In this document: in pieces, positions 25,302-33,092 of the stretch
How positions within the stretch are numbered: the stretch's first letter is position 1
Layout of the letters: each line of letters opens with the position of its first letter
NCBI GenBank assembly: GCA_023389105.1
Contig: JAEWEY010000001.1
Location: 166,974-230,973 of the forward strand
Length of the DNA stretch: 64,000 nt
Direction: 5' to 3'
Origin: Pseudomonadota bacterium
Lineage (GTDB): Bacteria > Pseudomonadota > Alphaproteobacteria > Sphingomonadales > Sphingomonadaceae
The notes under the pieces: model-generated
Databases searched by the model: none
The model's input: the letters and a program-made list of their open reading frames with translations, nothing else
Told to the model about the DNA's origin: nothing
Made by a program: the position numbers and the translations under genes

Positions 25302-25972
25302 CGCGGCTCACCGACGAGGATCACGACAAGGTCAGCGCTGCGATCGCGGCTGCGGAAGCCCGGACCAATGGCGAGATTGTCGCTGTCGCGACGCCGATCA
25401 GCGACCCCTATCACGACGTGGCGCTGCACTGGGCAATGGCGCCGCTGTTTGCGGTCCTCGCCTGGGCGGCATGGCGTCCAACCGCGCTGGCCTGGTGGTA
25501 CGATTTCCTGTTCGGGGGCTGGCAGGCCGACCCGACGCTAAGCCAGTTGCTGACGCTGCTGATGTTCTTCGCGGCGCTCAAGTTCACGGTGGCACTCCTG
25601 ATCCTGAAGTGGATGCCGCTGCGGCTCGCGCTGACACCCGGGGCAACCAAACATCGCCGCGTACGGCGCCGCGCGGTCGCCATGTTCAAGGCCGCTGCGG
25701 AGCGCCGCACCGTGGGCCGGACCGGTGTCATGATCTATCTGTCGATGGCGGAGCATCGCGCGGAGATCATCGGTGACGAGGCAATTACGAAAGTCACGAC
25801 GCCGGAGACGTGGGGCGAGGCGATGAGCGCGTTGCTGGTCCACGTCAAAGAAGGCCGCGTGGGCGACGGTATCGTCGCGGCGATCGAGCAAGTTGGCGTG
25901 GTGCTGGCCGAGCACTTCCCGCGCACCGAGGGCGACGTGAACGAAATTCCCGACAAGCTGATCGAGCTGTGA
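25295..25972 (+). CDS. TPM domain membrane protein (second type)
   Basis: A 225-aa protein of the COG3762 type: a short TPM domain start (RLTDEDHDKVSAAIAAAEARTNGEIV), two transmembrane segments (about 47-65 and 85-105), then the rest of the domain (FKAAAERRTVGRTGVMIYLSMAEHRAEIIGDEAI, EGRVGDGIVAAIEQVG). It overlaps the upstream TPM gene by seven bases and the downstream NUDIX gene by four, so all four genes are translationally coupled. A longer frame upstream would only translate the Gly-rich tail out of frame. Confidence 0.9.
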   Translation: MVTRLTDEDHDKVSAAIAAAEARTNGEIVAVATPISDPYHDVALHWAMAPLFAVLAWAAWRPTALAWWYDFLFGGWQADPTLSQLLTLLMFFAALKFTVALLILKWMPLRLALTPGATKHRRVRRRAVAMFKAAAERRTVGRTGVMIYLSMAEHRAEIIGDEAITKVTTPETWGEAMSALLVHVKEGRVGDGIVAAIEQVGVVLAEHFPRTEGDVNEIPDKLIEL

Positions 25973-26484
25973 ACCTCGACGACCTGCCGCCGGCCGAAGT
26001 GATGTGGGAAGGCAAATTCGTCCGCGCGATGAAGCGCGAGCGGTGGGAATATGCCAGCCGCACGCGCGGCATTCGGGCGGTCGTCATCCTCGCCGAGCAT
26101 GAGGGCAAGGTCATCCTGGTCGAGCAGCCGCGGGTGCCGACCGATTGCCGATGCATCGAGCTACCCGCCGGTCTGGTCGGCGACCATGATCCTGACGCCA
26201 CGGTCGAGGAAACCGCCGTCAAGGAGCTGGAAGAGGAAACCGGATTCACGGCCGAGCGGATCGAGCGGCTGGGCGACTTTTTCGCCTCGCCCGGCATGCT
26301 GTCGGAGGGCTTCACCCTCGTCCGCGCGCATGGGGTGCGGAAGATCGGCGAGGGCGGCGGTGACGACCATGAAGATATCATCGTTCATCTCGTACCGCGC
26401 GCGGAGATACCGAATTTCCTCGAGCAGCGCCGCGCCGAAGGTTTCGGCATCGACGCCAAGCTGTTGCTGCTGCTCAACTATTAG
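25969..26484 (+). CDS. NUDIX hydrolase, ADP-ribose pyrophosphatase-like
   Basis: A 171-aa NUDIX enzyme. After WEYASRTRGIRAVVILAEHEGKVILVEQPRV comes the Nudix box GLVGDHDPDATVEETAVKELEEETGFTA, then FFASPGMLSEG, whose SPG segment about 16 residues after the box is typical of ADP-ribose pyrophosphatases. It would cleave ADP-ribose or a similar nucleoside diphosphate sugar. The GTG at 25969 overlaps the preceding stop (GTGA). Its link to a LemA/TPM operon is unexplained. Confidence 0.9.
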   Translation: MNLDDLPPAEVMWEGKFVRAMKRERWEYASRTRGIRAVVILAEHEGKVILVEQPRVPTDCRCIELPAGLVGDHDPDATVEETAVKELEEETGFTAERIERLGDFFASPGMLSEGFTLVRAHGVRKIGEGGGDDHEDIIVHLVPRAEIPNFLEQRRAEGFGIDAKLLLLLNY

Positions 26485-26487
26485 GTC

Positions 26488-26573
26488 GTCACCCTGAACT
26501 CGTTTCAGGGTCCATTTTCTGCGACCGCTGGAGTGGTCCCCCGTGATGGATGCTGAAACAAGTTCAGCATGAC
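26488..26573. repeat. Double-hairpin intergenic repeat with inverted arms
   Basis: The left arm (26488-26514) contains CCCTGAACTCGTTTCAGGG and the right arm (26547-26573) ATGCTGAAACAAGTTCAGCAT. Each arm is itself a palindrome, and the arms are inverted copies of each other (22 of 27 positions). Where they differ, the changes are compensatory: C-C/G-G in one arm, T-G/C-A in the other. This is the familiar alphaproteobacterial intergenic repeat whose translation yields MLKQVQHDG. It fills the gap between the NUDIX and phosphoesterase genes. Confidence 0.9.
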
Positions 26574-26588
26574 GGATGTTGTCAGGTC

Positions 26589-27422
26589 ATGACGCGTATC
26601 GTTCATTTGTCCGATCTTCATTTCGGTGCCCATGACGAGCGGCTCGTGGAGGCCGTCGACTGGGAAATCGATCAGCTCAAGCCCGACCTGGTCGTAGTTA
26701 GCGGCGACTTCACGCAGCGCGCCCGGACCGAGCAGTTTCGCCAGGCGTGCGAATTTCTCGATGGCCTTCGCGAACGCGGACATGAAGTGCTGGGGGTGCC
26801 CGGCAATCACGACGTTCCGCTGTACGATGTCCTGCGGCGCTTCCTCTCGCCGCTGGCGCGTTATCGGCGCTTCATCGACGAGACGCTTTGTCCGTTCGTC
26901 GAGCTCAAGAATGTCGCCGTGCTCGGCGTAAACACCGCCCGGTCGCTGACGTTCAAGGATGGCCGCATCAACAATGAGCAGGTTGCCTTCATTCGCGAGA
27001 CATTCGCGCGCACCCCGAGCGAGTCGTTCCGCATCCTCGTCACGCATCACCCACTGTTCGCGATGCGCGTGGGCGAGGAAATCGAGCGGGCGATCGGGCG
27101 GCAGGAATTGGCGCTCGATGCCGTCGAGGAATCCGGCGTCGACATGGTGCTGGCGGGGCATGCGCATCACGCTTCCAGCGGTGACGCCGGCGACATGGCG
27201 ACACGCGCCGGCGGGGTGCTGGTGGTGCAGGCCGGCACGGCGACATCGACGCGGGTGCGCGAGCAGGAACAGAGCTTCAATACCATCGACATCGCCGACG
27301 ATTTCGTAACCCTGACCATCCACGGTTGGACGGGCGACGCCTTCAGGCCGAAAGATGCCCAGCGATACGAATGGGTCGAAGGCCGCTGGAGGCTGAAAGC
27401 AGCGGCCGAAGCGGCGCACTGA
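26589..27422 (+). CDS. Calcineurin-like metallophosphoesterase
   Basis: A 277-aa cytoplasmic metallophosphoesterase. The dinuclear metal site is complete: HLSDLHFG (D-x-H), VVSGDFTQRA (GD), VPGNHDVP (GNHD), ILVTHHPLF (H) and VLAGHAHHAS (GHxH). This set resembles the Icc/CpdA-type cyclic nucleotide phosphodiesterases, but the substrate cannot be assigned. The ATG at 26589 is used; a longer frame would only translate the repeat upstream (MLKQVQHDG). It is followed 37 bases on by nadC. Confidence 0.92.
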   Translation: MTRIVHLSDLHFGAHDERLVEAVDWEIDQLKPDLVVVSGDFTQRARTEQFRQACEFLDGLRERGHEVLGVPGNHDVPLYDVLRRFLSPLARYRRFIDETLCPFVELKNVAVLGVNTARSLTFKDGRINNEQVAFIRETFARTPSESFRILVTHHPLFAMRVGEEIERAIGRQELALDAVEESGVDMVLAGHAHHASSGDAGDMATRAGGVLVVQAGTATSTRVREQEQSFNTIDIADDFVTLTIHGWTGDAFRPKDAQRYEWVEGRWRLKAAAEAAH

Positions 27423-27458
27423 CTTGTCTGGCGGCGCGCGCAGCGCCAAGACCGGAGC

Positions 27459-28313
27459 ATGAGCATTCCCGACAATTTCGAACTGGCCGAATTCGTTCAG
27501 CGCGTGCTGGGCGAGGATCTCGGAACCGGCGGCGACGTTACGTCGAACGCGACGATCGAGCCGGACGCTAGCTTTACCGCCGAAATGAATGCGCGGCAGG
27601 CGATGGTCGTCGCTGGCCTCGACGTCGCGGCGGCGTTCTTTCGGGCGCTGGATGTGCAAGTGGCAATCGAGACGCCAGTTGCGGATGGTGATCGCGTCGA
27701 AGCCGGAACGACGTTGATGCGCTTGGCCGGTAATGCACGCGCAATGCTCGCGGCGGAGCGTTCCGCGCTAAATACGCTGCAGCATCTATCTGGGATTGCC
27801 ACCCTCACACGCCGGTACGTCGACGCGATCGAGGGAACTGGTACAATCCTGATCGACACGCGCAAAACGCTTCCGGGCCTGCGCGCGCTGGACAAATATG
27901 CGACGCGGATGGGCGGCGCGCAAAATCATCGCATGCGGCTGGATGACGGCGTGCTGATCAAGGACAATCACGTTGCCGTATGCGGCGGCGTCGCGGAGGC
28001 GGTGCGCAAGGCCAAGGCGGCGAAGACCGGGCTGCAGGTGCAGGTCGAGGTCGACCGCATCGATCAGATCGAGCCGGCGCTCGCGGCCGGGGCTGACCGG
28101 CTGCTGCTCGACAATATGGACCCCGCCAGGCTGCGCGAGGCCGTGAAGCTGGTCGCCGGCCGCGTGCCGCTGGAGGCTTCTGGCGGCGTGACCTTGGAAA
28201 CGATTCGCTTTCTCGCGGAGACCGGAGTGAATTTCATCTCGGTCGGCCGGATCACGCAATCCGCGCCCGCGGTGGACATCGGGCTCGATTATTCGCTCGC
28301 TTCGACGAATTAG
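27459..28313 (+). CDS. nadC: Nicotinate-nucleotide pyrophosphorylase (carboxylating)
   Basis: A 284-aa quinolinate phosphoribosyltransferase, making nicotinate mononucleotide and CO2 from quinolinate and PRPP in de novo NAD synthesis. Key segments are LGEDLGTGGDVTS, AERSALNTLQHLSGIAT, IDTRKTLPGLRALDKYA, GGAQNHRMRLDDGVLIKDNH, LLLDNM and ASGGVTLETI, with full family length. nadA and nadB are not nearby. A 119-base gap after the stop holds the promoter of the next gene. Confidence 0.97.
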   Translation: MSIPDNFELAEFVQRVLGEDLGTGGDVTSNATIEPDASFTAEMNARQAMVVAGLDVAAAFFRALDVQVAIETPVADGDRVEAGTTLMRLAGNARAMLAAERSALNTLQHLSGIATLTRRYVDAIEGTGTILIDTRKTLPGLRALDKYATRMGGAQNHRMRLDDGVLIKDNHVAVCGGVAEAVRKAKAAKTGLQVQVEVDRIDQIEPALAAGADRLLLDNMDPARLREAVKLVAGRVPLEASGGVTLETIRFLAETGVNFISVGRITQSAPAVDIGLDYSLASTN

Positions 28314-28432
28314 TAGGCAAGCTTATCGATTCCTGACTGTAACGTTCAGAACCGCGACAGGCATCCGAGCGTATCTCCTCCAACACATGGTCGCGCGTCC
28401 CCCAGCGGCCGTTACATTCGAGGAGTGTTTCG

Positions 28433-28789
28433 ATGCTGAAGAAAATCGCACTTGTCGCATCGGCAGCCGCATTGGTTGCCGTCCCGGCGACCGCCCAGGC
28501 CCAGCGCTATTACGGCGGTTATGCCCCGTCCTACGGCTATGGCTATGGTTACAACAGCTACCCGTCTTACGGCTATGGCTACAGCTATCCGAGCTACGGC
28601 TATTCGTACCCGGCTTACGGGTACAACCGTGGCTACGGTTACAACGGCTACGGCTATAGCAACTATGGCTACAGCAACGGCAGCAATGTCGGCGCGGCTT
28701 TGGTTGGTGGCGTGATCGGTCTGGCGATCGGGTCGGCAATTGCCGGCGATAATCATCACCACAAGCGCTACTATCGCCGCTATCGCTAA
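28433..28789 (+). CDS. Exported Tyr/Gly-rich repeat protein with glycine zipper
   Basis: A 118-aa protein with a signal peptide (LKKIALVASAAALVAVPATAQA), then about 55 residues of imperfect YGYGYS/SYPSYGY repeats, a glycine-zipper-like hydrophobic segment (VGAALVGGVIGLAIGSAIAG) and a basic tail DNHHHKRYYRRYR. It is probably an outer-membrane-associated or surface protein; the basic/aromatic tail could bind polyanions. GAGGAG precedes the ATG and a terminator follows, so it is monocistronic. The function is unknown and the repeat codons are variable, so the repeat is kept at protein level. Confidence 0.8.
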   Translation: MLKKIALVASAAALVAVPATAQAQRYYGGYAPSYGYGYGYNSYPSYGYGYSYPSYGYSYPAYGYNRGYGYNGYGYSNYGYSNGSNVGAALVGGVIGLAIGSAIAGDNHHHKRYYRRYR

Positions 28790-28812
28790 GCGTTAGGCAA
28801 GCGACAAAGTTG

Positions 28813-28845
28813 GCGGGCCGGGGAGCAATCCCTGGCCCGCTTTCG
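28813..28845 (+). terminator. Intrinsic terminator after Tyr/Gly-rich gene
   Basis: GCGGGCC (28813-28819) with a G-rich extension pairs with GGCCCGC (28834-28840), followed by TTTCGTTT. It lies 24 bases after the stop. Confidence 0.75.
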
Positions 28846-28892
28846 TTTGCCCAGCGTGCGCACTATAGCGGCGCAAAACCGGGAGACGGAAT

Positions 28893-30299
28893 TTGTTCAA
28901 GGGCCTTCAGCCCATCATGTACGGCGGGCGTGAAGTGTGGCCGCTGGTCGAAGGCGGCAAGGGCGTCAGCGCGACCAACCACGCCAGCAGCGGCGCCTGG
29001 GCGGCCGCCGGCGGAATCGGCACTGTTTCGGCCGTGAATGCCGATAGCTACGATCCTGAAGGGCGGATCATCCCGCAAATCTACGCCGGAATGACGCGCC
29101 GCGATCGGCATGAAGAGCTGATCAAGTACGCCATCGATGGCGCGGTCGCGCAGGTTCAGAAGGCCTATGACATGGCGTCCGGCAAGGGTGCCATCAACAT
29201 CAACGTGCTGTGGGAAATGGGCGGCGCGCAGCGCGTGCTGCAGGGCGTTCTCGAACGCACCAAGGGGCTGGTCAGCGGCGTCACCTGCGGCGCAGGCATG
29301 CCATACAAGCTGAGCGAGATCGCGGCGTCGCATGGCGTCAGCTATCTGCCCATCATCAGCTCGGCCCGCGCCTTCAGCGCGCTGTGGAAGCGGGCGTATC
29401 ACAAGGCAGCCGAGTGGCTTTCTGCGGTGGTTTACGAGGATCCATGGCTGGCGGGTGGCCATAACGGCCTCAGCAATGCCGAAGACCCGCGTCAACCGCA
29501 GGATCCCTATCCGCGCGTCGCAGCGCTGCGCCAGACGATGCGCGACAACGGCATTGCCGACAGCGTTCCGATCGTCATGGCCGGTGGTGTATGGAGGCTC
29601 GACGAGTGGGAGGACTGGATCGGCAATCCCGAGCTTGGGCAGATCGTCTTCCAGTTCGGCACGCGGCCGCTGCTGACGCAGGAAAGCCCGATCCCCGCCG
29701 AGTGGAAGGCGCGGCTGATGACTCTGGAAGAAGGCGACGTGCTGCTTCACCGCTTCTCGCCGACCGGCTTCTATTCCTCCGCGGTGCGCAACCCGTTCCT
29801 GCGCAACCTCGAAGCGCGCAGCGAGCGCCAGATCGCCTTCACCAAGGAATCGATTGGCGACCACCATTTCCAGCTGGACGTCGGCATCGGCACCAAGAAG
29901 AATTTCTGGGTGACCAAGGGCGACCTGATCCACGCGCGTGAATGGTATGCGCGCGGCTTCACCAATGCGATGAAGACGCCGGACGATACGCTGATCTTCG
30001 TCACGCCCGAGGAAGAGAAGCAGATCCGCGTCGACCAGGCGGAATGCATGGGCTGCCTCAGCCAGTGCTCGTTCTCGAGCTGGGCGGACAATGAGAAGAA
30101 CTCGACCGGCCGCCTGGCCGACCCGCGCAGCTTCTGCATCCAGAAGACGCTGCAGGACATCGCGCACGGCGGACCGGTGGAGAACAACCTGATGTTCGCC
30201 GGCCACGCGGCGTTCCGCTTCAAGAGCGATCCCTTCTACTCGAACGGCTTCATCCCGACGGTGAAGCAGCTCGTGGACCGGATCCGAACCGGCGCCTGA
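28893..30299 (+). CDS. Nitronate monooxygenase-family flavin oxidoreductase with Cys cluster
   Basis: A 468-aa FMN enzyme of the 2-nitropropane dioxygenase/enoyl-reductase-like family. Visible FMN-barrel elements are SGAWAAAGGIGTVSA, NINVLWEMGG, GAGMPYKLSEIAASHGVSYLPIISS and VMAGGVWRLDEW. Unusually it ends with a cysteine cluster, Cys385-x2-Cys388-x3-Cys392 and Cys415 in ECMGCLSQCSFSSW...SFC, a possible Fe-S or Zn site. The start is TTG at 28893 with GGGAG upstream. It overlaps the SH3 gene by one base and heads a four-gene operon. Confidence 0.88.
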   Translation: MFKGLQPIMYGGREVWPLVEGGKGVSATNHASSGAWAAAGGIGTVSAVNADSYDPEGRIIPQIYAGMTRRDRHEELIKYAIDGAVAQVQKAYDMASGKGAININVLWEMGGAQRVLQGVLERTKGLVSGVTCGAGMPYKLSEIAASHGVSYLPIISSARAFSALWKRAYHKAAEWLSAVVYEDPWLAGGHNGLSNAEDPRQPQDPYPRVAALRQTMRDNGIADSVPIVMAGGVWRLDEWEDWIGNPELGQIVFQFGTRPLLTQESPIPAEWKARLMTLEEGDVLLHRFSPTGFYSSAVRNPFLRNLEARSERQIAFTKESIGDHHFQLDVGIGTKKNFWVTKGDLIHAREWYARGFTNAMKTPDDTLIFVTPEEEKQIRVDQAECMGCLSQCSFSSWADNEKNSTGRLADPRSFCIQKTLQDIAHGGPVENNLMFAGHAAFRFKSDPFYSNGFIPTVKQLVDRIRTGA

Positions 30300-30778
30300 T
30301 GCGGGGTAGGGGGGCGCTCACCGCATTGCTGATCGTCGCCGTCGCGGCTCCCGCCGCGGCGCAGGATAAGCAGCCGCCTTATTGGGCGTCGATCGCCAGC
30401 GGACAGGCACAGACGCGCACCGGGCCGGGCAAGAACTACCCCGCCGTCTGGCTATACCAGCGCCGCGACCTGCCGGTCCGGGTGGTCAAGAAATACGAGA
30501 ACTGGCGGCTGATCCAGGACCCCGACGGGGCGCAAGGCTGGATGCTCGTCACCCTGCTCAGCGACCGGCGGACGGCGATCGTCAAGCCTGGCCAGCCGCG
30601 CGACATCCGCGTCGGCGCCTATGACACCGCCAAGGTTCAGTACCGCGCCCAGCCCGGCGTCGTCGGCCGCATCAGCAAGTGCAGCGACGGCTGGTGCCGG
30701 ATCGAGGTCGGCAAGCGGGAGGGCTACATTCGCGTGTCCGACGTCTGGGGCGTCGGCGAAAACGAGGCGGTCGACTAA
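30299..30778 (+). CDS. Exported SH3-domain protein
   Basis: A 159-aa periplasmic protein: a signal peptide (LTALLIVAVAAPAAAQ) and two bacterial SH3-like repeats. The first contains ASGQAQTRTGPGKNYPAVWLYQ and WRLIQDPDGAQGWM; the second QYRAQPGVVGRISKCSDGWCRIEVGKREGYIR, with a Cys pair. Bacterial SH3 domains bind cell-wall peptides or proteins. The family with two repeats after a signal peptide is common in alphaproteobacteria. The ATG overlaps the preceding stop (TGATG). Confidence 0.9.
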   Translation: MRGRGALTALLIVAVAAPAAAQDKQPPYWASIASGQAQTRTGPGKNYPAVWLYQRRDLPVRVVKKYENWRLIQDPDGAQGWMLVTLLSDRRTAIVKPGQPRDIRVGAYDTAKVQYRAQPGVVGRISKCSDGWCRIEVGKREGYIRVSDVWGVGENEAVD

Positions 30779-30798
30779 CCAGCAAGCAGGGGGGACGC

Positions 30799-31254
30799 AT
30801 GAAGATCATTGCCGCAATCGCCACCGGAGCCCTGATCATGGCCAGTCCCGCCGACGCCGCCCCCCGACCCGCCGTCCAGCATTACGGCAACCCGACGCTC
30901 AACGGGCAGGCGCTGCCCTTTTCCGAAGCGGTCCGCGTCGGCGACGTCCTCTATCTGTCGGGCCAGCTCGGGCGCGGCCCGGACGGCAAGCTGCCCGAAG
31001 GGATCGAAGCGCAGACGCGTCAGACGCTCGACAATATCGGCGCGACGCTGAAGCTCGCCGGCCTGACCCACGCCGACATCTTCCACTGCACTGCGATGCT
31101 CAGCGACATGAAGCTGTGGCCGGACTTCAACAAGGCCTACGTGACCTACTTCCCCGAAGGCAAGCGGCCGGCGCGGAGCGCGTTCGGGACCAGCGGTTTG
31201 GCACTCGGCGCGCTGATCGAGCTCGAGTGCCAGGCCTACGCCGGCAAGAAATAG
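30799..31254 (+). CDS. Exported RidA-family protein
   Basis: A 151-aa RidA/YjgF-family protein preceded by a signal peptide (IIAAIATGALIMASPADA). The RidA core has PFSEAVRVGDVLYLSGQLG, QTRQTLDNIGATLKLAGL, and AFGTSGLALGALIELECQAYA. The canonical substrate-binding Arg near the end (R-x-A-V) appears as the ARSAFG segment, so imine deaminase activity is possible but the site is somewhat altered. Export is unusual for the family, which mostly acts in the cytosol. The ATG at 30799 follows GCAGGGGGG. Two bases separate it from the GFA gene. Confidence 0.88.
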   Translation: MKIIAAIATGALIMASPADAAPRPAVQHYGNPTLNGQALPFSEAVRVGDVLYLSGQLGRGPDGKLPEGIEAQTRQTLDNIGATLKLAGLTHADIFHCTAMLSDMKLWPDFNKAYVTYFPEGKRPARSAFGTSGLALGALIELECQAYAGKK

Positions 31255-31255
31255 G

Positions 31256-31618
31256 ATGGCGGTATCGGGATCGTGCCATTGCGGCGCGGTGCACCTGCAG
31301 GTCCCGGAGCGGCCGGCGTGGCTTGGCAGCTGCAACTGCAGCATCTGCACGAAGCTGGGCACGCTGATGGCTTACTATCCCGACGACGGCAGCGTGCGGA
31401 TCGAGGGCGCGACGGTGCCCTACATCTGGGGCGACCGGATGATCGCGCTCCACCACTGCCCGGTCTGCGCCTGCTTCACCGACTGGCGCTCGACGGGCGA
31501 AAGCTATGGCCGCGTCGGCATCAACGCGCGCCTGCTCGACGGCTTCGCGATGCACGAGGGACAGCCGCTCATCGACGGCACGCCGATCGAGGTCCGGTAC
31601 ATGGACAACGCCGGCTGA
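31256..31618 (+). CDS. GFA family (CENP-V/GFA domain) protein
   Basis: A 120-aa zinc protein of the glutathione-dependent formaldehyde-activating family. The zinc ligands are in GSCHCGAVHLQV, then CNCSICTKLG, and CPVCACFTDW. These domains are assigned glutathione-adduct roles, but few are shown to act on formaldehyde. It is the last gene of the flavin oxidoreductase-SH3-RidA-GFA operon, with its ATG two bases after the RidA stop. Confidence 0.93.
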   Translation: MAVSGSCHCGAVHLQVPERPAWLGSCNCSICTKLGTLMAYYPDDGSVRIEGATVPYIWGDRMIALHHCPVCACFTDWRSTGESYGRVGINARLLDGFAMHEGQPLIDGTPIEVRYMDNAG

Positions 31619-31676
31619 CCGCACGGGCTTAATACCGGGTGCGGAACGGGCCACCCGCAACGCTTGTTACCCGTCC

Positions 31677-31919
31677 ATGGCGTTTACCCAGTTGGATCCC
31701 GCAATCCCCCTTCACGTCGTCGACCGCGGCCCGGGGATGGCGATCGCGGTCATCGATTACGGGCAGGAGTTCGACCTGCTGTGGGTCGTCGGCATGGACG
31801 ACGGCGGCGAAATCTGGTGCGTGCCCAATCCGCAGGTGCGGCTGCAGGCCAACTGGTCGATGGGCCGCCGCAAGGCCGCGCCGCCCGCCAACGCGAAGAT
31901 CGCCGCGATCGGCGGCTAA
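31677..31919 (+). CDS. Small conserved sphingomonad protein
   Basis: An 80-aa soluble protein. LDPAIPLHVVDRGPGMAIAVIDYG, then DGGEIWCVPNPQVRLQANWSMG, fits a small conserved alphaproteobacterial family whose members I recall only as hypothetical. It appears to be one beta-rich domain. The ATG at 31677 begins the conserved part; a longer upstream frame would overlap the GFA gene. Function unknown. Confidence 0.75.
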   Translation: MAFTQLDPAIPLHVVDRGPGMAIAVIDYGQEFDLLWVVGMDDGGEIWCVPNPQVRLQANWSMGRRKAAPPANAKIAAIGG

Positions 31920-31939
31920 CGTCGCGACGGAAAGCGGTG

Positions 31940-32100
31940 AGCGATTCCCGGAACGGGACAGGCGCCGCTGCTCCGGGGGAACGTCGGGCTCCATGCATGG
32001 TATGTAGTGTGCGGCGTTTGCCGGGATGAGCCCGGTAGCCGTCCAAAACCGGGAAGAGGCAGTCCCTCCGCGTAGTGGTTGGCGGGGCTGCCTCTTCTCG
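31940..32100 (+). other. Strongly structured intergenic region, possible ncRNA
   Basis: Three nested or successive hairpins can be drawn: GCGATTCCCGG with CCGGGGGAACGTCG, CCGGG-ATGAG-CCCGG (32021-32035), and a 17-bp stem CGGGAAGAGGCAGTCCC with GGGGCTGCCTCTTCTCG (32050-32100, one G-U pair and a second near the base). No coding frame fits. I could not match it to 6S, RNase P, SRP or a riboswitch, and the strand is a guess. It may be a leader of the 32195 gene or an independent small RNA. Confidence 0.4.
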
Positions 32101-32194
32101 CAAGCACTGCACCAGGCCCCTGCAGTCCCGCGCGCCCCCAAGTTGATTTAGGTTGTTTCCCGGACCGGTCGACCGCAGCCATCTTCGGGCGGTC

Positions 32195-32428
32195 ATGGAA
32201 ACTTACACGGTCAATGTGCTCAACGAGCATTTCATCTCCGAGGACGAAATCCAGGCGAAGGACGAGCCGGCCGCACTGAACGCGGCGCTGCGCAGTGCGC
32301 TCGCCATCGCCACGGAGCAGGTCGCCGCGGGCAAGCCGTTCTTCGGCGCCGTGGTCACGCTCAGCCGCGAGGAGGAAACGTTGTCGAAGATGGTGGTGAC
32401 GGTCGGCGCCGCGACGCTGAAGACCTAA
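32195..32428 (+). CDS. Small conserved protein, DUF6894-like layout
   Basis: A 77-aa acidic protein: ETYTVNVLNEHFISEDEIQ, then a helix AALNAALRSALAIATEQVAAGKPFFGAVV and a final strand SKMVVTVGAATLKT. The order strand, acidic turn, long Ala-rich helix, two strands is like the DUF6894 family, but the identity is weak. Function unknown. It lies after a strongly structured intergenic region that could be its leader. Confidence 0.65.
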   Translation: METYTVNVLNEHFISEDEIQAKDEPAALNAALRSALAIATEQVAAGKPFFGAVVTLSREEETLSKMVVTVGAATLKT

Positions 32429-32482
32429 TCCGCCGTCCGCCCGGCGCCCTCGCGGGTGCCGAAGCGCGAGGCGCGCGCGCAT

Positions 32483-32520
32483 GAAAAGCCCGGCGGGACA
32501 GGGGGCCGTTCCGCCGGGCT
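32483..32520 (-). terminator. Intrinsic terminator of the minus-strand exported protein gene
   Basis: AGCCCGGCGG (32487-32496) and CCGCCGGGCT (32511-32520) pair perfectly over 10 bp. On the minus strand the stem is followed by TTTTC, so it ends transcription of the gene at 32560, not the plus-strand gene. Confidence 0.85.
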
Positions 32521-32559
32521 CAAACGCCAACCTAAGCCGGCGCTTACTTGATCTGGCGC

Positions 32560-32895
32560 TTACCTGGTCTGGCTGAGCTTCTGCTTGGCGACCGCATTGG
32601 CGAGCGCCTTCGAGCCGCTGTTGGCGGTGCAGGGCGCGGCGTCGCTGGCGGCCTTGCCGAGCACGGCGGCACTGACGCCGCAGACGTTGGCGGCAACGCC
32701 GACCGGAACCTGGACAGTGATCGGCAGCGTCACGTTGTTGAGCGCCGCAATCTGATCGTTGTTCAGGAAGTTCTTCAGGATGTCGACGTTCTGCACGCTG
32801 ACGTTGACGAGGCCGCCCGAAGTGTTGACCTGGGCGATGGCGGGGGTGGTGGCGGCGGCCGACAGAGCGGCAGCGGCAATCAGGATCTTACGCAT
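32560..32895 (-). CDS. Small exported chaplin-like protein
   Basis: A 111-aa secreted protein with a signal peptide (RKILIAAAALSAAATTPAIAQ). The mature chain contains NVSVQNVDILKNFLNNDQIAALNN, then LPITVQVPVGVAANVCGVSAAVL and a Cys-containing tail with QKLSQTR. The VQVPVxV...NVCG stretch resembles the chaplin domain of actinomycete surface proteins; such repeats are also found in other alphaproteobacterial small proteins. A surface or biofilm role is only a guess. AGGAG precedes the ATG at 32895. Confidence 0.7.
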   Translation of the reverse strand: MRKILIAAAALSAAATTPAIAQVNTSGGLVNVSVQNVDILKNFLNNDQIAALNNVTLPITVQVPVGVAANVCGVSAAVLGKAASDAAPCTANSGSKALANAVAKQKLSQTR

Positions 32896-33092
32896 TACAT
32901 TCTCCTCTGGAGTGGTGTCCGGGCGCACCGCGCCCGCCCCTTGGTCCCGCCTCGTGCCGAGCGGTTAAGCGGGTCCCAACGGCCCAAGTCCCTGATTGTG
33001 CAATGCTTTACGGCAGCCGGATAACTGGCGCGCGGCGAGGCGAAGCGAGCCTGATGCAGGTTATCAAATCCGTCCCCCGGCCCCAGGAATCC

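Noticed and set aside
28863..30206. Minus-strand open frame (447 aa) over the flavin oxidoreductase gene
   Set aside because: Shadow of the plus-strand enzyme with conserved FMN-site motifs; no independent evidence.
31940..32100. Structured region as 6S RNA, RNase P RNA or SRP RNA
   Set aside because: None of the conserved sequence blocks of those RNAs could be found, so only an unassigned structure is reported.
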